From Candidatus Kapaibacterium sp. (GTDB taxonomy: Bacteria; Bacteroidota; Ignavibacteria; Kapaibacteriales; UBA2268): DNA of 64,000 nt. Position numbers and translations under genes: made by a program. The notes beneath the pieces were generated by a model. That model ran no database searches. It was not told where the DNA came from and saw only the letters and a list, made by a program, of their open reading frames with translations. Below are positions 52,025-61,394 of this stretch, one piece after another. Positions within the stretch are counted from its first letter, which is position 1. Every line of letters starts with the position of its first letter. The stretch spans positions 1,033,744 to 1,097,743 of the forward strand of contig CP058732.1 of the NCBI GenBank assembly GCA_013414795.1, in the 5' to 3' direction.

Positions 52025-54553
52025 TTAATGTAGCACAATGAATTTTGTTGTGATGATATCCTTGCTGTTGGAAAGTCTTAGTATGTAAACGCCAGAAGTT
52101 AATTGATTTAAATCGATCCTAGCAATGTTTTCTTCGAGTGTAAATTGGACTTCGAGAGCGTTTCCAAATAAGTCGTAGACTCTAATTTCGTTGGGCATAA
52201 ATGAACCATCGAACCTTACGAACAGATTTTGACCATTTTGCCAGATATTGAATTTATCATTTTCTGTAACGGTGCTGACTTCTTGCTCAAGATAAATCGA
52301 CTTGTTGACATAGGCATTTGATTCGTAATCGGTTGAAATTGTACTTTCGAAGTCCTTGTACCCGACCTTACTGACAAGTAACTTAAGGGTAGTTGGAGGC
52401 AAAGATTCAAGGGAAAAATTCCCGCTTTGGTCGGTGATATAAAAATCGATTACATCGCCATTATTGTCAACGGCACAAACTAATGCTTCGGTAATAGCAG
52501 AACCCCAACACTCCGGTTGGTCTGTGATTTTGACATTTTGTGTTCCATCGATAACTTGACCATCGATTCGGACTAAACCTTTCCAACCAGAGCGGTTTCT
52601 GTGTTTAATTTCATAAATAATTTGAATCATTGCTTTGTCGACGGAAATAATTGTGGCTTCTTTCCATTTTAAAGTAGCGAAGTCATTGACTTTATAATAA
52701 CCCGGTGCAAATTGTTTATCAATTGGTATTGAAAGAAGGACATAATCACCGGGAACAAGATTTGTAAATGTAAATTGTCCGTTTTCGTTGGTTTCGACAA
52801 TTCTTGAAAATGGTGGTTTATTTTGGTCGAATCCTTGATGTGGACGAACCATAATAGCCATCACTCGGGATTGAATTGGATTTCTGTCTTTATCAATTAC
52901 AATACCGGAAAAACCATTTTCAATTGTTTCGATTTGTTCGAGTAAGAAATTAATATCTTCCCGGTCTCCGTTCAATTCGATGATATCAGCCAAGTAGGGG
53001 GAATTTGATAAGTAGAAATATTGGTCTCGGTATTTCTGTTGATTTGATATTGGTTTGGCGTGGGCAATGTAAGTGAAATTATTTGGTAAAGTGATTTGAT
53101 AATGTCCATTTTGGTCTGTCTTTGTTATAAAATTACTAATTGCGCCGTAATTCTGTTTTCTATCGGGGTTGAAAAGAAACTCCACTGGGATGAATTCTAC
53201 AATTGCTGGAACTGGTGTTAAGTCTGTTGAAGAAAGAACATAACCCGAAACATTAAATAAAATTGGTTGTGGTTTTCTTTGCAAAGTAACTTCGAGTTGA
53301 TATTCGTTATTTTGATTGTTGCATTCAAGTTTGATTTTTGTAGCATCGAGGAACCGAGTGGCTTGTGCATAGAAAAGATGTTCAAACTGTTCGCCATTGA
53401 ATTCAAAGACATAAACACCAGATGGCAAAAAGAATTCAAACGCTCCATTTTTGATGTATGTTTTGAAGAAAAGATTAGTTTGGTTGTTGTTGGGATCAAG
53501 TTTCCAGGCAGTAACAATACCACTTTGAACTGGTGTATCGTCTTCAAATTTTGCAGTTCCGACAACGTGTGCACAATGTTTTTCCTCGTTGGGAGTTTCC
53601 TTGATAACAAAGCAAAGTCTTTGGTAAGCAACAACGTTTGTATCGCAAGACAAATATGCTACTATGGCGATTGCAAACTGCCCGGCTTTGGTTGGTGTCC
53701 ATTTGAACAAGCCGGTTTCTTCATCAATTTCAGCGTCATTGATATTGCCATCTATAAGTTTAAATTTAATTGGGCATCGAATATTTGATTCGGCAACTAC
53801 TTGGTAGTTGATTGGTACGCCAACTATACCACTTGTCGGTGGTTGACTAACTATGCGAACGTAGGGTTTGTCGTTAGGTTGGTCGGATAGTACAATAATT
53901 TTAAATGTTTGAAACGTTGGCTGGACATTGATTTTGCAAGAAGTTCCGACTTTAATTGTTACAGAATATTCACCAGTTTGTTGAGGTATCCATTCCAAAA
54001 CGCCATTTTGTGAAATTGTCATTCCTTGTGGTGGATTACCCTCGAATTCGAAAATGTCGACTGGACAGTTGATATTGGTTTGAACTTGAATTTTGTAGAC
54101 ATACTTTTTCCCAACGTATGCGTAAATTGGGGGCTGTGAAATGATTTTGATAAATGGCTCGTGTTTGGTTAGAACTAAATGCACGGTGTTACTTGGCTTG
54201 CTTTCTGCCTTTCCAAGATAGGAAGTAGCGTAGAATTCGTACGTGCCCGGGGCAAGGTTTCTAACAACGTAAGAATATTTGTGGTGTCCCTGGTGCGATT
54301 GAAGATCTGCTTCAAGAAAAGTTGAAACCACGCCGTTTTGAAAAACAGTTTTGTAGATTTTGAAGCCCTCGGGAAAAATACCTTGCGAGGAGATGACCCA
54401 ATTAAGTTCAACATCAAAATTTCCGTCTGCGTTTTCTTTGAAATTTGCAGTTAGTTGTTGCGGAGGATTTGGAACAATGTTTTGTGCCGAAAGTGGGATT
54501 GCAATGAAAATTGCCAAAATTCCCACAAATGCAGTAATGAAAAATCTTTTCAT
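52025..54553 (-). CDS. Large T9SS-type surface protein with Ig-like and carboxypeptidase-regulatory domains
   Basis: The 842-residue precursor has a signal peptide ending SAQN. It then has an FN3-like domain (about 30-130), two He-PIG-type putative Ig domains that start IISQPPIYAYVGKKY and RIVSQPPTSGIVGVP, and three carboxypeptidase-regulatory-like repeats (GTAKFEDDTPVQSGIV, GYVLSSTDLTPVPAIV, GIVIDKDRNPIQSRV). The last 80 residues (EIRVYDLFGNALEVQF..., GVYILRLSNSKDIITTKF) are a T9SS sorting domain. A GGGAGG site precedes the ATG. It is the last gene of the sigma operon and probably the surface product the operon controls. Confidence 0.9.
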   Translation of the reverse strand: MKRFFITAFVGILAIFIAIPLSAQNIVPNPPQQLTANFKENADGNFDVELNWVISSQGIFPEGFKIYKTVFQNGVVSTFLEADLQSHQGHHKYSYVVRNLAPGTYEFYATSYLGKAESKPSNTVHLVLTKHEPFIKIISQPPIYAYVGKKYVYKIQVQTNINCPVDIFEFEGNPPQGMTISQNGVLEWIPQQTGEYSVTIKVGTSCKINVQPTFQTFKIIVLSDQPNDKPYVRIVSQPPTSGIVGVPINYQVVAESNIRCPIKFKLIDGNINDAEIDEETGLFKWTPTKAGQFAIAIVAYLSCDTNVVAYQRLCFVIKETPNEEKHCAHVVGTAKFEDDTPVQSGIVTAWKLDPNNNQTNLFFKTYIKNGAFEFFLPSGVYVFEFNGEQFEHLFYAQATRFLDATKIKLECNNQNNEYQLEVTLQRKPQPILFNVSGYVLSSTDLTPVPAIVEFIPVEFLFNPDRKQNYGAISNFITKTDQNGHYQITLPNNFTYIAHAKPISNQQKYRDQYFYLSNSPYLADIIELNGDREDINFLLEQIETIENGFSGIVIDKDRNPIQSRVMAIMVRPHQGFDQNKPPFSRIVETNENGQFTFTNLVPGDYVLLSIPIDKQFAPGYYKVNDFATLKWKEATIISVDKAMIQIIYEIKHRNRSGWKGLVRIDGQVIDGTQNVKITDQPECWGSAITEALVCAVDNNGDVIDFYITDQSGNFSLESLPPTTLKLLVSKVGYKDFESTISTDYESNAYVNKSIYLEQEVSTVTENDKFNIWQNGQNLFVRFDGSFMPNEIRVYDLFGNALEVQFTLEENIARIDLNQLTSGVYILRLSNSKDIITTKFIVLH

Positions 54554-54574
54554 AGAACCTCCCAAAATGGAAAA

Positions 54575-55339
54575 CTAATACTTCAATCTAAATTTAAAAT
54601 TCAAAATCAAAGAGTCTGGAAATGATGTTATTTCCTCGATTTGCAATTTGATTTCCTTCTTTTCCCAGTAATCAACCCTACGAATGTGCGGTTTATTGTC
54701 AACCCAAACTGTATCCCATCTTGTTTTAAGCACAGAGTCAACAACAGTTGTATCTCTTTTAATCAAAGCAAATCGAGTATTGAATATTTTTCCGTAGCCA
54801 GTTGCCCAAATTTCACGATAGGGTTTATTTAAAGTGAAACCAATTTCAAAGTTGTTTGGATTAACAGATGGATCGATTATAGTATCCAGTTCCTTTTTTG
54901 GTCCACGAGCAAGAGTAAGTTTAATCCAAGATTTTGGGAACTCTTTCGAACTTAATTTTAACGGCACACCAATTACGGGAAAAGAATCGATATTGAAATT
55001 GAAATTCTTAATAAATAGTCTTCGAAATTCCTTTTCTCTTTGTTCGACACCTTTCCGCTCCAAATTCAATTTAAACCAAATGTAGGGTGTTTGCGATAAT
55101 GTGTCAACGGAAATTTCGGTTTTTTTGGCTTCGAAATGTTGCTCCTTATTGATGTTTGTGTAATCGGAGGTTTCGACGCCATTTTCACCAATAGAAAAAT
55201 AGTAGATTTGTGGATAAATACGTGCTTTGATTTTGTCAGTGGGGGTAACCTTCACTGGGTCGCTTAATTCGGAAGGTTGGGTGCAAAATTGTAAGGTTAG
55301 ACCAAGAATTACTAATAGCAAGATAATATGTACTTTCAT
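54575..55339 (-). CDS. Unknown lipoprotein of the ECF operon
   Basis: The 254-residue precursor has a lipoprotein signal with lipobox LQFC (Cys19). The mature part is almost all beta: KARIYPQIYYFSIGENGVETSDYTN, SQTPYIWFKLNLERKGVEQREKEF and DSLILNFKFRLKY, with many Lys/Glu/Asp pairs. No family is recognised. It lies between the anti-sigma gene and the surface protein gene, 21 nt from each. It could anchor the surface protein or signal its state to the anti-sigma protein, but this is inference from position. Confidence 0.6.
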   Translation of the reverse strand: MKVHIILLLVILGLTLQFCTQPSELSDPVKVTPTDKIKARIYPQIYYFSIGENGVETSDYTNINKEQHFEAKKTEISVDTLSQTPYIWFKLNLERKGVEQREKEFRRLFIKNFNFNIDSFPVIGVPLKLSSKEFPKSWIKLTLARGPKKELDTIIDPSVNPNNFEIGFTLNKPYREIWATGYGKIFNTRFALIKRDTTVVDSVLKTRWDTVWVDNKPHIRRVDYWEKKEIKLQIEEITSFPDSLILNFKFRLKY

Positions 55340-55360
55340 ATTTTTTCTCGTACTAAAATA

Positions 55361-56557
55361 TTAAAAAATAATCGACAAACCATAAGTTAAACCTAATTTA
55401 CGAGTTAGATAGTAATTTTTTTGGTTTTGATAGAACAACAAAGAGCCTTCGCTGCCCAAATACATTTCGAAATTTGAGCCAAATGGATGGTACTTTAATC
55501 CAATAATCCCTTTAAACAATGGTCCACCAATTTGCGAACTACCAGCAAGAACAGTAGCAAATGGATGTAAACCGGGAATTGAAAAGACTTGTGCTGGCAA
55601 AGAATAGTCGATTGCTACTGCCCCCCAGTAAATCGAGGGCTTTTGTTCATAAGTAAATTCTACGCCGTCTTTAACATTTAAGTAACTTAGTCCGAATACT
55701 TCGTTACCAAATTCAATTCCAAATTTTACATTATCCCATTGCGTGAAGTACAAACCAACGCTTGCATTTGACAGGAATTTATCTGAAGATGAGATGTTTG
55801 GATTGGGGAAAGACTTGCCAGTAATTCCCCGAATTGTAAAGAAAATATTTCTCGGTTCTTCATTATTCCTCACAACAAAAGGAGTTTGAATGGATATTCG
55901 ATTTACGTAAGAATAATTCTGGTGGTTTTGCCTGTTTGAATAAAGTTCTTTCTGGAATGAGAACTGGTTTGATTTAGTTTCATTTATGGCTATTGGTTTT
56001 TCATTCAATATTGAATTTTTTGGAACAAATTGGAAAGAATTTTCTTGTGCAATTGATTTCTCGGACTTTGCGACTGGTATACTGTGGTGAGATTTATTTT
56101 TTGTAAGTGTTTCATTGCTTTCCATTGGCGTAGCAATTATCACTGGTGGTGTTTGAACAATTGATTTCACAACTTCTGTTTTTGGTTCGCCGTGTTTAAG
56201 ATAGGTGCTTGTAACGAAATATGTAAGTAGTGAAGTGATTAGTACCAATAGGATGTAAGGAGCGAACTTTTTGGTTTTGGACAAAATGGAATTGTCAGAA
56301 GTTGTAGGTTGAGAGTTGTTGTTTATTGCAGGAGAAATTCCTAAGGATGTTAGAATGTTCAAAGTTGCTTCTGTCGGCGGTTGGTATGCATCAAAATCGT
56401 TGCGAATAGTTCTTGCAATTGTAAGATGTTCTCGCATAATATTGCGAAGTTCTTCGTTCGTTGCAAGAGCGTTGAACAACTCCTCTTCTTCCTGGTACGA
56501 AAGTTCACCATCTAAATATTGGATAATCATTTCTGTTGTTTTTTCGAAATCCATCAT
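55361..56557 (-). CDS. Membrane anti-sigma factor with C-terminal barrel-like domain
   Basis: The protein has 398 residues from ATG 56557. The N-terminal helical region (about 1-70; EMIIQYLDGELSYQEEEELFNALATNEELRNI) is the typical anti-sigma fold with a 'YLDGELS' start, without zinc-finger Cys/His. A single membrane helix (99-118) and a Ser/Asn/Lys-rich linker follow. The C-terminal part (about 240-398) has alternating strands (GITGKSFPNPN, ASVGLYFTQWDNVKFGIEFG, GLKYHPFGSNFEMYLGSEGSLLF) ending in GLSIIF, like an outer-membrane barrel. It thus would span both membranes. An AGGAGG site precedes the ATG, 7 nt after the sigma gene. Confidence 0.75.
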   Translation of the reverse strand: MMDFEKTTEMIIQYLDGELSYQEEEELFNALATNEELRNIMREHLTIARTIRNDFDAYQPPTEATLNILTSLGISPAINNNSQPTTSDNSILSKTKKFAPYILLVLITSLLTYFVTSTYLKHGEPKTEVVKSIVQTPPVIIATPMESNETLTKNKSHHSIPVAKSEKSIAQENSFQFVPKNSILNEKPIAINETKSNQFSFQKELYSNRQNHQNYSYVNRISIQTPFVVRNNEEPRNIFFTIRGITGKSFPNPNISSSDKFLSNASVGLYFTQWDNVKFGIEFGNEVFGLSYLNVKDGVEFTYEQKPSIYWGAVAIDYSLPAQVFSIPGLHPFATVLAGSSQIGGPLFKGIIGLKYHPFGSNFEMYLGSEGSLLFYQNQKNYYLTRKLGLTYGLSIIF

Positions 56558-56564
56558 ATCCTCC

Positions 56565-57131
56565 TTACAACTTGGACAACTCAGAAATATATGGAGCAAG
56601 AATTTCGCGCAATTTTTCTTTTGCGCGGAAAAGTCGCACTTTCACCAAAGCAAGAGAAATATTTAAATGCTCGGCTATTTCGTTGTAACTCATACCTTCG
56701 TACTCACGTAAAACAAAAACTTCACGATAATCTTCGGGCAATTGTTTAAGCGCATTTTTTATCAACTCCAAAAGTTCGGTATTTTCCTTTTCTTTATCTA
56801 AAATAATGAATGACATATAGTCTTCTAATTCAGTTGATTGTCTTTTCTGTCTCAATGTATTAAGGCATAAATTTCTGGCAATTCGTAAAAGAAACGCTGG
56901 AAGATTTGTCATTTCTCTTTCTTCTTTGGAACTTTGGTAAAATTTTATAAAAGTATCCTGGAAAACATCCATTGCGTCCTCTTTACTTCCTAAAAATCTT
57001 TTACAATAAGCATAAATTCGTCCTGAATATCTTCTATATATTTCCATAAAAGCATTTTCGCTCTCCTTTGTGTTGTTTGAAAGCATCTTGAATAATTCAC
57101 TGTCACTGTATTTTTCAAGTTCGTTTGTCAT
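56565..57131 (-). CDS. ECF RNA polymerase sigma factor
   Basis: The 188-residue protein has region 2 (YRRYSGRIYAYCKRFLGSKEDAMDVFQDTFIKFYQ) for -10 recognition. Region 4 (LPEDYREVFVLREYEGMSYNEIAEHLNISLALVKVRLFRAKEKLREIL) is the helix-turn-helix for -35 recognition. There is no region 1 or 3, as in extracytoplasmic-function sigma factors. It heads a four-gene operon: sigma, membrane anti-sigma with barrel-like domain, lipoprotein, and a large T9SS protein. It probably controls this operon and other surface genes in response to outer-membrane or secretion signals. Confidence 0.93.
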   Translation of the reverse strand: MTNELEKYSDSELFKMLSNNTKESENAFMEIYRRYSGRIYAYCKRFLGSKEDAMDVFQDTFIKFYQSSKEEREMTNLPAFLLRIARNLCLNTLRQKRQSTELEDYMSFIILDKEKENTELLELIKNALKQLPEDYREVFVLREYEGMSYNEIAEHLNISLALVKVRLFRAKEKLREILAPYISELSKL

Positions 57132-57214
57132 TCTTCAATAGTTAATAACAAGTTAGTTTTATAAAAGTTACACTCATTTCCAAAGACAATTTAACTTTTT
57201 CATTATTATATTTT

Positions 57215-57222
57215 TAATTTTG
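57215..57222 (+). promoter_or_regulatory. Candidate -7 box TAATTTTG upstream of wecB
   Basis: A TAnnTTTG match lies 25 nt before ATG 57248. It is in the 116-nt gap between the divergent sigma and wecB genes. Confidence 0.45.
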
Positions 57223-57247
57223 TACCTTTATTTTAGACACTTTGCTA

Positions 57248-58354
57248 ATGAAAAAAATTAAAATTATCTCTGTCGTGGGGGCAAGACCAAACTTTATGAA
57301 AGTAGCCCCAATTCATAGAGAGTTGATTAAGCAAGAAGACAAAGTTAATCATTTGATTTGTCACACTGGTCAGCATTATGATTATGAGATGTCCAAAGTG
57401 TTTTTCGAAGACCTTGGACTTCCCTCTCCCGATTTTTATCTTGGTGTGGGCTCTGGAACACACGGCGAGCAAACTGGTAAAATTATGATTGAATTCGAGA
57501 AAGTGTGTTTTCAAGTACAACCAGACCTTGTTATCGTCGTTGGAGATGTTAATTCTACCATAGCGGCAACATTGACAGCAACCAAGATGGGAATTAAAAC
57601 AGCGCATATCGAAGCAGGTTTGCGAAGTTTCGACAGAACTATGCCCGAAGAAATCAATAGAATTGCTACGGATTCAATCTGCGATTTTTTGTTCGTTACC
57701 GAGGAGAGCGGGGTCAGAAATCTGTTGCGTGAAGGACATAGCCAGGAACAAATTTTTTTCGTTGGAAATACTATGATTGATTCTTTGGTTTTCATCTTGC
57801 CAAAAATTGACGCGAGTACAATTATTAAAACATTAAAAATAGAGGGAAAGGATTTCGCTCTAATGACTTTGCATCGTCCGAGCAATGTTGATGACAAGAA
57901 CCAATTGGAGCAAATCATCGAGGTAATTGAATATATTTGCAAGCGATTGATTCTTGTTTTGCCATTGCATCCTCGAACAAAGAAAAATATTGATAAATTT
58001 GGTTTTACAACCAGACTTAACGCAATCCAAAACCTTGTTCTTACTGAACCGCTTGGCTATCTTGATTTCGTCAAGTTGATGAAGAATTCGAAATTTGTTA
58101 TTACTGACTCTGGGGGAATCCAAGAAGAGACTACATTTCTTGGCATTCCTTGCATAACAATGCGTACAACCACCGAAAGACCCATCACTTGCGAAATTGG
58201 GACAAATATGCTTGTAATTCCAGAAAAAAATAATCTAATTAAGGCAGTTGATTTTGTACTGGAAAGGAAAAATAAAAATTATCAAATTCCCCCTCTTTGG
58301 GATGGAAAAACAGCAAACAGAATTGTAAAAATTCTATTGGAAAAGTTGTTCTAA
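57248..58354 (+). CDS. wecB: UDP-N-acetylglucosamine 2-epimerase
   Basis: The protein has 368 residues. It begins KIISVVGARPNFMKVAPIHRE, then HTGQHYDYEMSKVFFEDLGLP, VVGDVNSTIAATLTATKMGIKTAHIEAGLRSFDRTMPEEINR, and DSGGIQEETTFLGIPCITMRTTTERP. These are diagnostic for the WecB family (GT-B fold). It makes UDP-ManNAc for cell-surface polysaccharides. It is followed 13 nt later by an SDR epimerase gene, and the two probably serve one glycan pathway with the glycosyltransferases of this genome. Confidence 0.94.
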   Translation: MKKIKIISVVGARPNFMKVAPIHRELIKQEDKVNHLICHTGQHYDYEMSKVFFEDLGLPSPDFYLGVGSGTHGEQTGKIMIEFEKVCFQVQPDLVIVVGDVNSTIAATLTATKMGIKTAHIEAGLRSFDRTMPEEINRIATDSICDFLFVTEESGVRNLLREGHSQEQIFFVGNTMIDSLVFILPKIDASTIIKTLKIEGKDFALMTLHRPSNVDDKNQLEQIIEVIEYICKRLILVLPLHPRTKKNIDKFGFTTRLNAIQNLVLTEPLGYLDFVKLMKNSKFVITDSGGIQEETTFLGIPCITMRTTTERPITCEIGTNMLVIPEKNNLIKAVDFVLERKNKNYQIPPLWDGKTANRIVKILLEKLF

Positions 58355-58367
58355 TTTTAGGTAGTTT

Positions 58368-59294
58368 ATGAATATTCTTGTTACTGGTGGGGCTGGGTTT
58401 ATTGGTTCGCATATTGTAGATAAATATATCGAACTTGGTCATAATGTAACAGTAATTGACAATTTGTCAACGGGAGTTTTATCGAACGTAAACCCAAAAG
58501 CAAAGTTCTATCAAATGGATATTAACGATTCGAGGATTGAAGATATAGTACTCAATGGTCAATTTGACATAATAAACCACCACGCTGCACAAATCAATGT
58601 TCGAATTTCGGTTTCAAATCCAATCTTCGACGCAATAACAAATATAATTGGTGGACTCCGTTTATATGAAAGCGCTGTGAAAGCCAGGGTAAAAAAAATA
58701 ATTTTTGCTTCCTCTGGTGGAACTGTTTATGGCGAGCAAAAATATTTCCCTGCCGACGAAAACCATCCCTTGGAACCTTGCTCTCCATATGGTATCTCGA
58801 AACTTACCAATGAGTTGTATTTAAATTTTTACAAAACTGTGTATGGGATTGACTTTGTTGCTCTCCGTTATACAAATGTATACGGACCGAGACAAAACCC
58901 ACACGGAGAGGCTGGTGTTGTTGCAATTTTTGCAAGCAAAATGTTAAAAGGTGAACAACCAATCATAAACGGCGATGGGACTGCCACCCGTGATTATGTC
59001 TTTGTTGGTGATGTTGTGCGTGCAAATGTCCTTGCTCTTGATGAAAAAGTTTCTGGCGCTTTTAACATTTCAACTTGTGTGGAGACTGATGTGAATACAA
59101 TTTTCCATATGCTGAAAAAAATATTGCGTTCGGATGTTAAAGAAGTGCACGGACCCCCAAAGGCTGGGGAACTTCAACGCAGTTGTCTTTCTTATGATAA
59201 ATTTAATAAACTCACTGGTTGGAAACCAGAAATAAGTTTGGAAAAGGGTTTGGAAATTACAGTTGATTTTTTTAGGAATATGTTATCTCTTTGA
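58368..59294 (+). CDS. NAD-dependent sugar nucleotide epimerase (SDR family)
   Basis: The 308-residue protein has the extended SDR layout. NILVTGGAGFIGSHIVDKYIELGHNV is the NAD site. Ser and YGISKLTNE give the catalytic Ser/Tyr/Lys (SSGGTVYGEQKYF earlier). RYTNVYGPRQNPHGEAGVVAIF and DYVFVGDVVRANVLAL are substrate-side segments. It probably acts as UDP-glucose or UDP-GlcNAc 4-epimerase, though dehydratase relatives are similar. Its stop overlaps the convergent gene at 59283 by 12 nt. Confidence 0.85.
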   Translation: MNILVTGGAGFIGSHIVDKYIELGHNVTVIDNLSTGVLSNVNPKAKFYQMDINDSRIEDIVLNGQFDIINHHAAQINVRISVSNPIFDAITNIIGGLRLYESAVKARVKKIIFASSGGTVYGEQKYFPADENHPLEPCSPYGISKLTNELYLNFYKTVYGIDFVALRYTNVYGPRQNPHGEAGVVAIFASKMLKGEQPIINGDGTATRDYVFVGDVVRANVLALDEKVSGAFNISTCVETDVNTIFHMLKKILRSDVKEVHGPPKAGELQRSCLSYDKFNKLTGWKPEISLEKGLEITVDFFRNMLSL

Positions 59295-60191
59295 TTTTTT
59301 TGTACTCCTTTTTTGTGGCTTTTGTACTTCAACTTTTCCTTTGTGATATTCAATCAAAGTGTAGTTAGAGTGGATAAAATGCTTACCCGTGGATATGTTT
59401 TCATCGGATTTTATGTTTAGTTTTTGCTCGACAGTTGTAAACAAATGGATTGGAACCGATTTTTCTTTCGATACGTCCAGATAGCCATATGAATTTATAA
59501 CTGCGGTTAAAAGAATTTCCCCAAGTTGATTTTGCATTTTAAGTGAACCCTGCCCAGTGCGAATAAATTCACTACGGATAACTTTTTCACCCAAAGTATC
59601 AATTTCCCCAATCATTTTGAACAGCATAGTATGGCGAAATCGAGGTATTGGAATCCCATTCTCTGCTAAATCGTCAGTGGAACGTACCAACCAGGTCTCG
59701 TTCTTCTTCTTGCAAGTATCTTGAAATGGGAAAAACATATGGGGTTGGAATGGTCCCCCAGGTGTTCTACCGCTTTTCAATGTATCGTCCACCCAGAAGT
59801 TAATTCTATTTCCAAATGAATCGATTTCGATTTTAATTTCTCGATTAAGCCAATCGGATTCAGTGTAATCGACAATTGTTGTATCTTGAAAATCTCTACC
59901 TTGAAATTGAATTAATTTGTACGAAAGAATAAAAGTTCCCTGTTTTGTTACATTTTCACAAATTACTCTGTGAATTTCGTTTCGTACTTTGAGCAATGGT
60001 TTGCCATAATCAATAATAATGCTATCGTAAGAATGTACAAGATAAACAAGAGTATCGTTTGGGTTAAATCGATATCGAAAGCAATACAATGTAGTATCTT
60101 TGGGGTGCACTTCCTCTTGACTATGAGTTCGTAGAGGTAAAAGTAATGAGAAAATAATCAAGACAAAAAAGTTATTCTTCGAAATTACCAT
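59283..60191 (-). CDS. Secreted protein of unknown function
   Basis: The 302-residue precursor has a signal peptide ending THSQ. The mature part is beta-rich with repeated -YxxxFxxNDTLVYLVHS-, GTFILSYKLIQFQGRDF, DSFGNRINFWVDDT, ETWLVRSTDDL and TGQGSLKMQNQLGEILL. A repeat of 'value, difference, tolerance' type blocks suggests a two-lobed lipid-binding or beta-sandwich fold, but I cannot name a family. It ends with a Lys/Arg-rich tail. Its ATG lies inside the end of mnmA (20-nt overlap), so it is co-translated with that gene. The function is unknown. Confidence 0.6.
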   Translation of the reverse strand: MVISKNNFFVLIIFSLLLPLRTHSQEEVHPKDTTLYCFRYRFNPNDTLVYLVHSYDSIIIDYGKPLLKVRNEIHRVICENVTKQGTFILSYKLIQFQGRDFQDTTIVDYTESDWLNREIKIEIDSFGNRINFWVDDTLKSGRTPGGPFQPHMFFPFQDTCKKKNETWLVRSTDDLAENGIPIPRFRHTMLFKMIGEIDTLGEKVIRSEFIRTGQGSLKMQNQLGEILLTAVINSYGYLDVSKEKSVPIHLFTTVEQKLNIKSDENISTGKHFIHSNYTLIEYHKGKVEVQKPQKRSTKKSKR

Positions 60192-61278
60192 CTATGATTC
60201 CTCCTGCCACCAAATCTTCGTTTTCATACACCACAACCGATTGACCTGGCGTGATTGCTTTTTTTGGTTCAATAAATTGAACATTTAACACTCCATTGTC
60301 GAGTACCTTGCAGATTCCTTTGCTACCTTTGTCTTTGTAGCGTATTTTTACAAGGTATTCCTTGTTTTCGTCTAAATTATCATATTTCATCAAGTTTATG
60401 TTCGATGCAGAAAGCGAATAGGATTTCAATTCCTCTTCGATATCGACAACAATGGTGTTTGTTTCTGGAATGATTTTTTTAACATAAAGTGGTTGATGGT
60501 AACTTATGCCAAGTCCTCTCCTTTGACCAATCGTATAATTTACGTAACCATTATGTTTTCCGACAACCACGCCACGAAACAAAATGTTCCCCTCCTTGAA
60601 TAGATCTATTTGATTAGAATATTGTTCTAATACGTCTCGATAGTTGTTTGATGGAACAAAACAAATTTCTTGACTTTCGAATTTGTTATGGACTTTCAAA
60701 CCAAATTCTCTGGCGAGTTCTCGAACTTGGCTTTTTAAAAGGTTTCCCAAAGGGAAAATAGTTCTTTTCAACTGTTCTTGGTTGAGACCCCAGAGGAAAT
60801 AGGATTGGTCTTTGGTTTTGTCCAAAGCCATACGAATATAGTACCTACCAGTTCGTTTGTCATATTCCAATCTTGCGTAGTGCCCAGTTGCGTAGAATTG
60901 GCAATCGTATTCGTCAGCCTTTTTCAAGATTTCGCCCCACTTGATTAAAGGATTGCACAAGGAGCAAGGGTTTGGAGTTCTTCCTTTAAGATACTCTTCA
61001 ACGAAGTTGTTAATTATTTTCTCTTTAAAAATATCTGAAAGGTCGACAATATGATGTTCAATTCCAAGATGTTCAGCAATATCGCTTGCATCGATTAATG
61101 CTTGGTAGTTGCAACAACCAGAGTTGCTGTTTTCGACTTTGCAGTCGTCGGTAATTTTAATCGAAGTTACCGTTATCCCGACTACTTCGTAGCCTTGGGC
61201 TTTTAGTATAGCTGCGGCGGTGGAGGAATCAACTCCACCAGACATTCCAACCAATACTCTTTTTTTATTTTTAACCAT
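60172..61278 (-). CDS. mnmA: tRNA-specific 2-thiouridylase MnmA
   Basis: The 368-residue protein has the PP-loop GMSGGVDSSTAA (11-22), the NPCSLCN motif with catalytic Cys108, and FESQEICFVPSNNYRD with the second catalytic Cys. GHYARLEYDKRTGRYYIRMALDKTKDQSYFLWGL and GQRRGLGISYHQPLYV match family blocks. It 2-thiolates U34 of tRNA-Lys, Glu and Gln; the tRNA-Glu(TTC) at 39280 is a predicted substrate. The N-terminal insert ITDDCKVENSNSGCCNY carries three extra Cys and is seen in some longer members. It overlaps the next gene by 20 nt. Confidence 0.95.
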   Translation of the reverse strand: MVKNKKRVLVGMSGGVDSSTAAAILKAQGYEVVGITVTSIKITDDCKVENSNSGCCNYQALIDASDIAEHLGIEHHIVDLSDIFKEKIINNFVEEYLKGRTPNPCSLCNPLIKWGEILKKADEYDCQFYATGHYARLEYDKRTGRYYIRMALDKTKDQSYFLWGLNQEQLKRTIFPLGNLLKSQVRELAREFGLKVHNKFESQEICFVPSNNYRDVLEQYSNQIDLFKEGNILFRGVVVGKHNGYVNYTIGQRRGLGISYHQPLYVKKIIPETNTIVVDIEEELKSYSLSASNINLMKYDNLDENKEYLVKIRYKDKGSKGICKVLDNGVLNVQFIEPKKAITPGQSVVVYENEDLVAGGIIDGNFEE

Positions 61279-61394
61279 ATTATTTTCATCATTTTAAAAT
61301 AGTTTTAGACGTTATTCAATAAATAAAATTTATTTTGAAACATTTCATTTTGATATCCGTATAAAACATTAGAGCTAAAAAATAGGGAGGAAAA

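Noticed and set aside
53267..53788. A 173-codon plus-strand frame inside the large T9SS protein gene
   Set aside because: It is opposite to conserved Ig and carboxypeptidase-regulatory domains. The Cys/Phe-rich translation has no recognisable domain.
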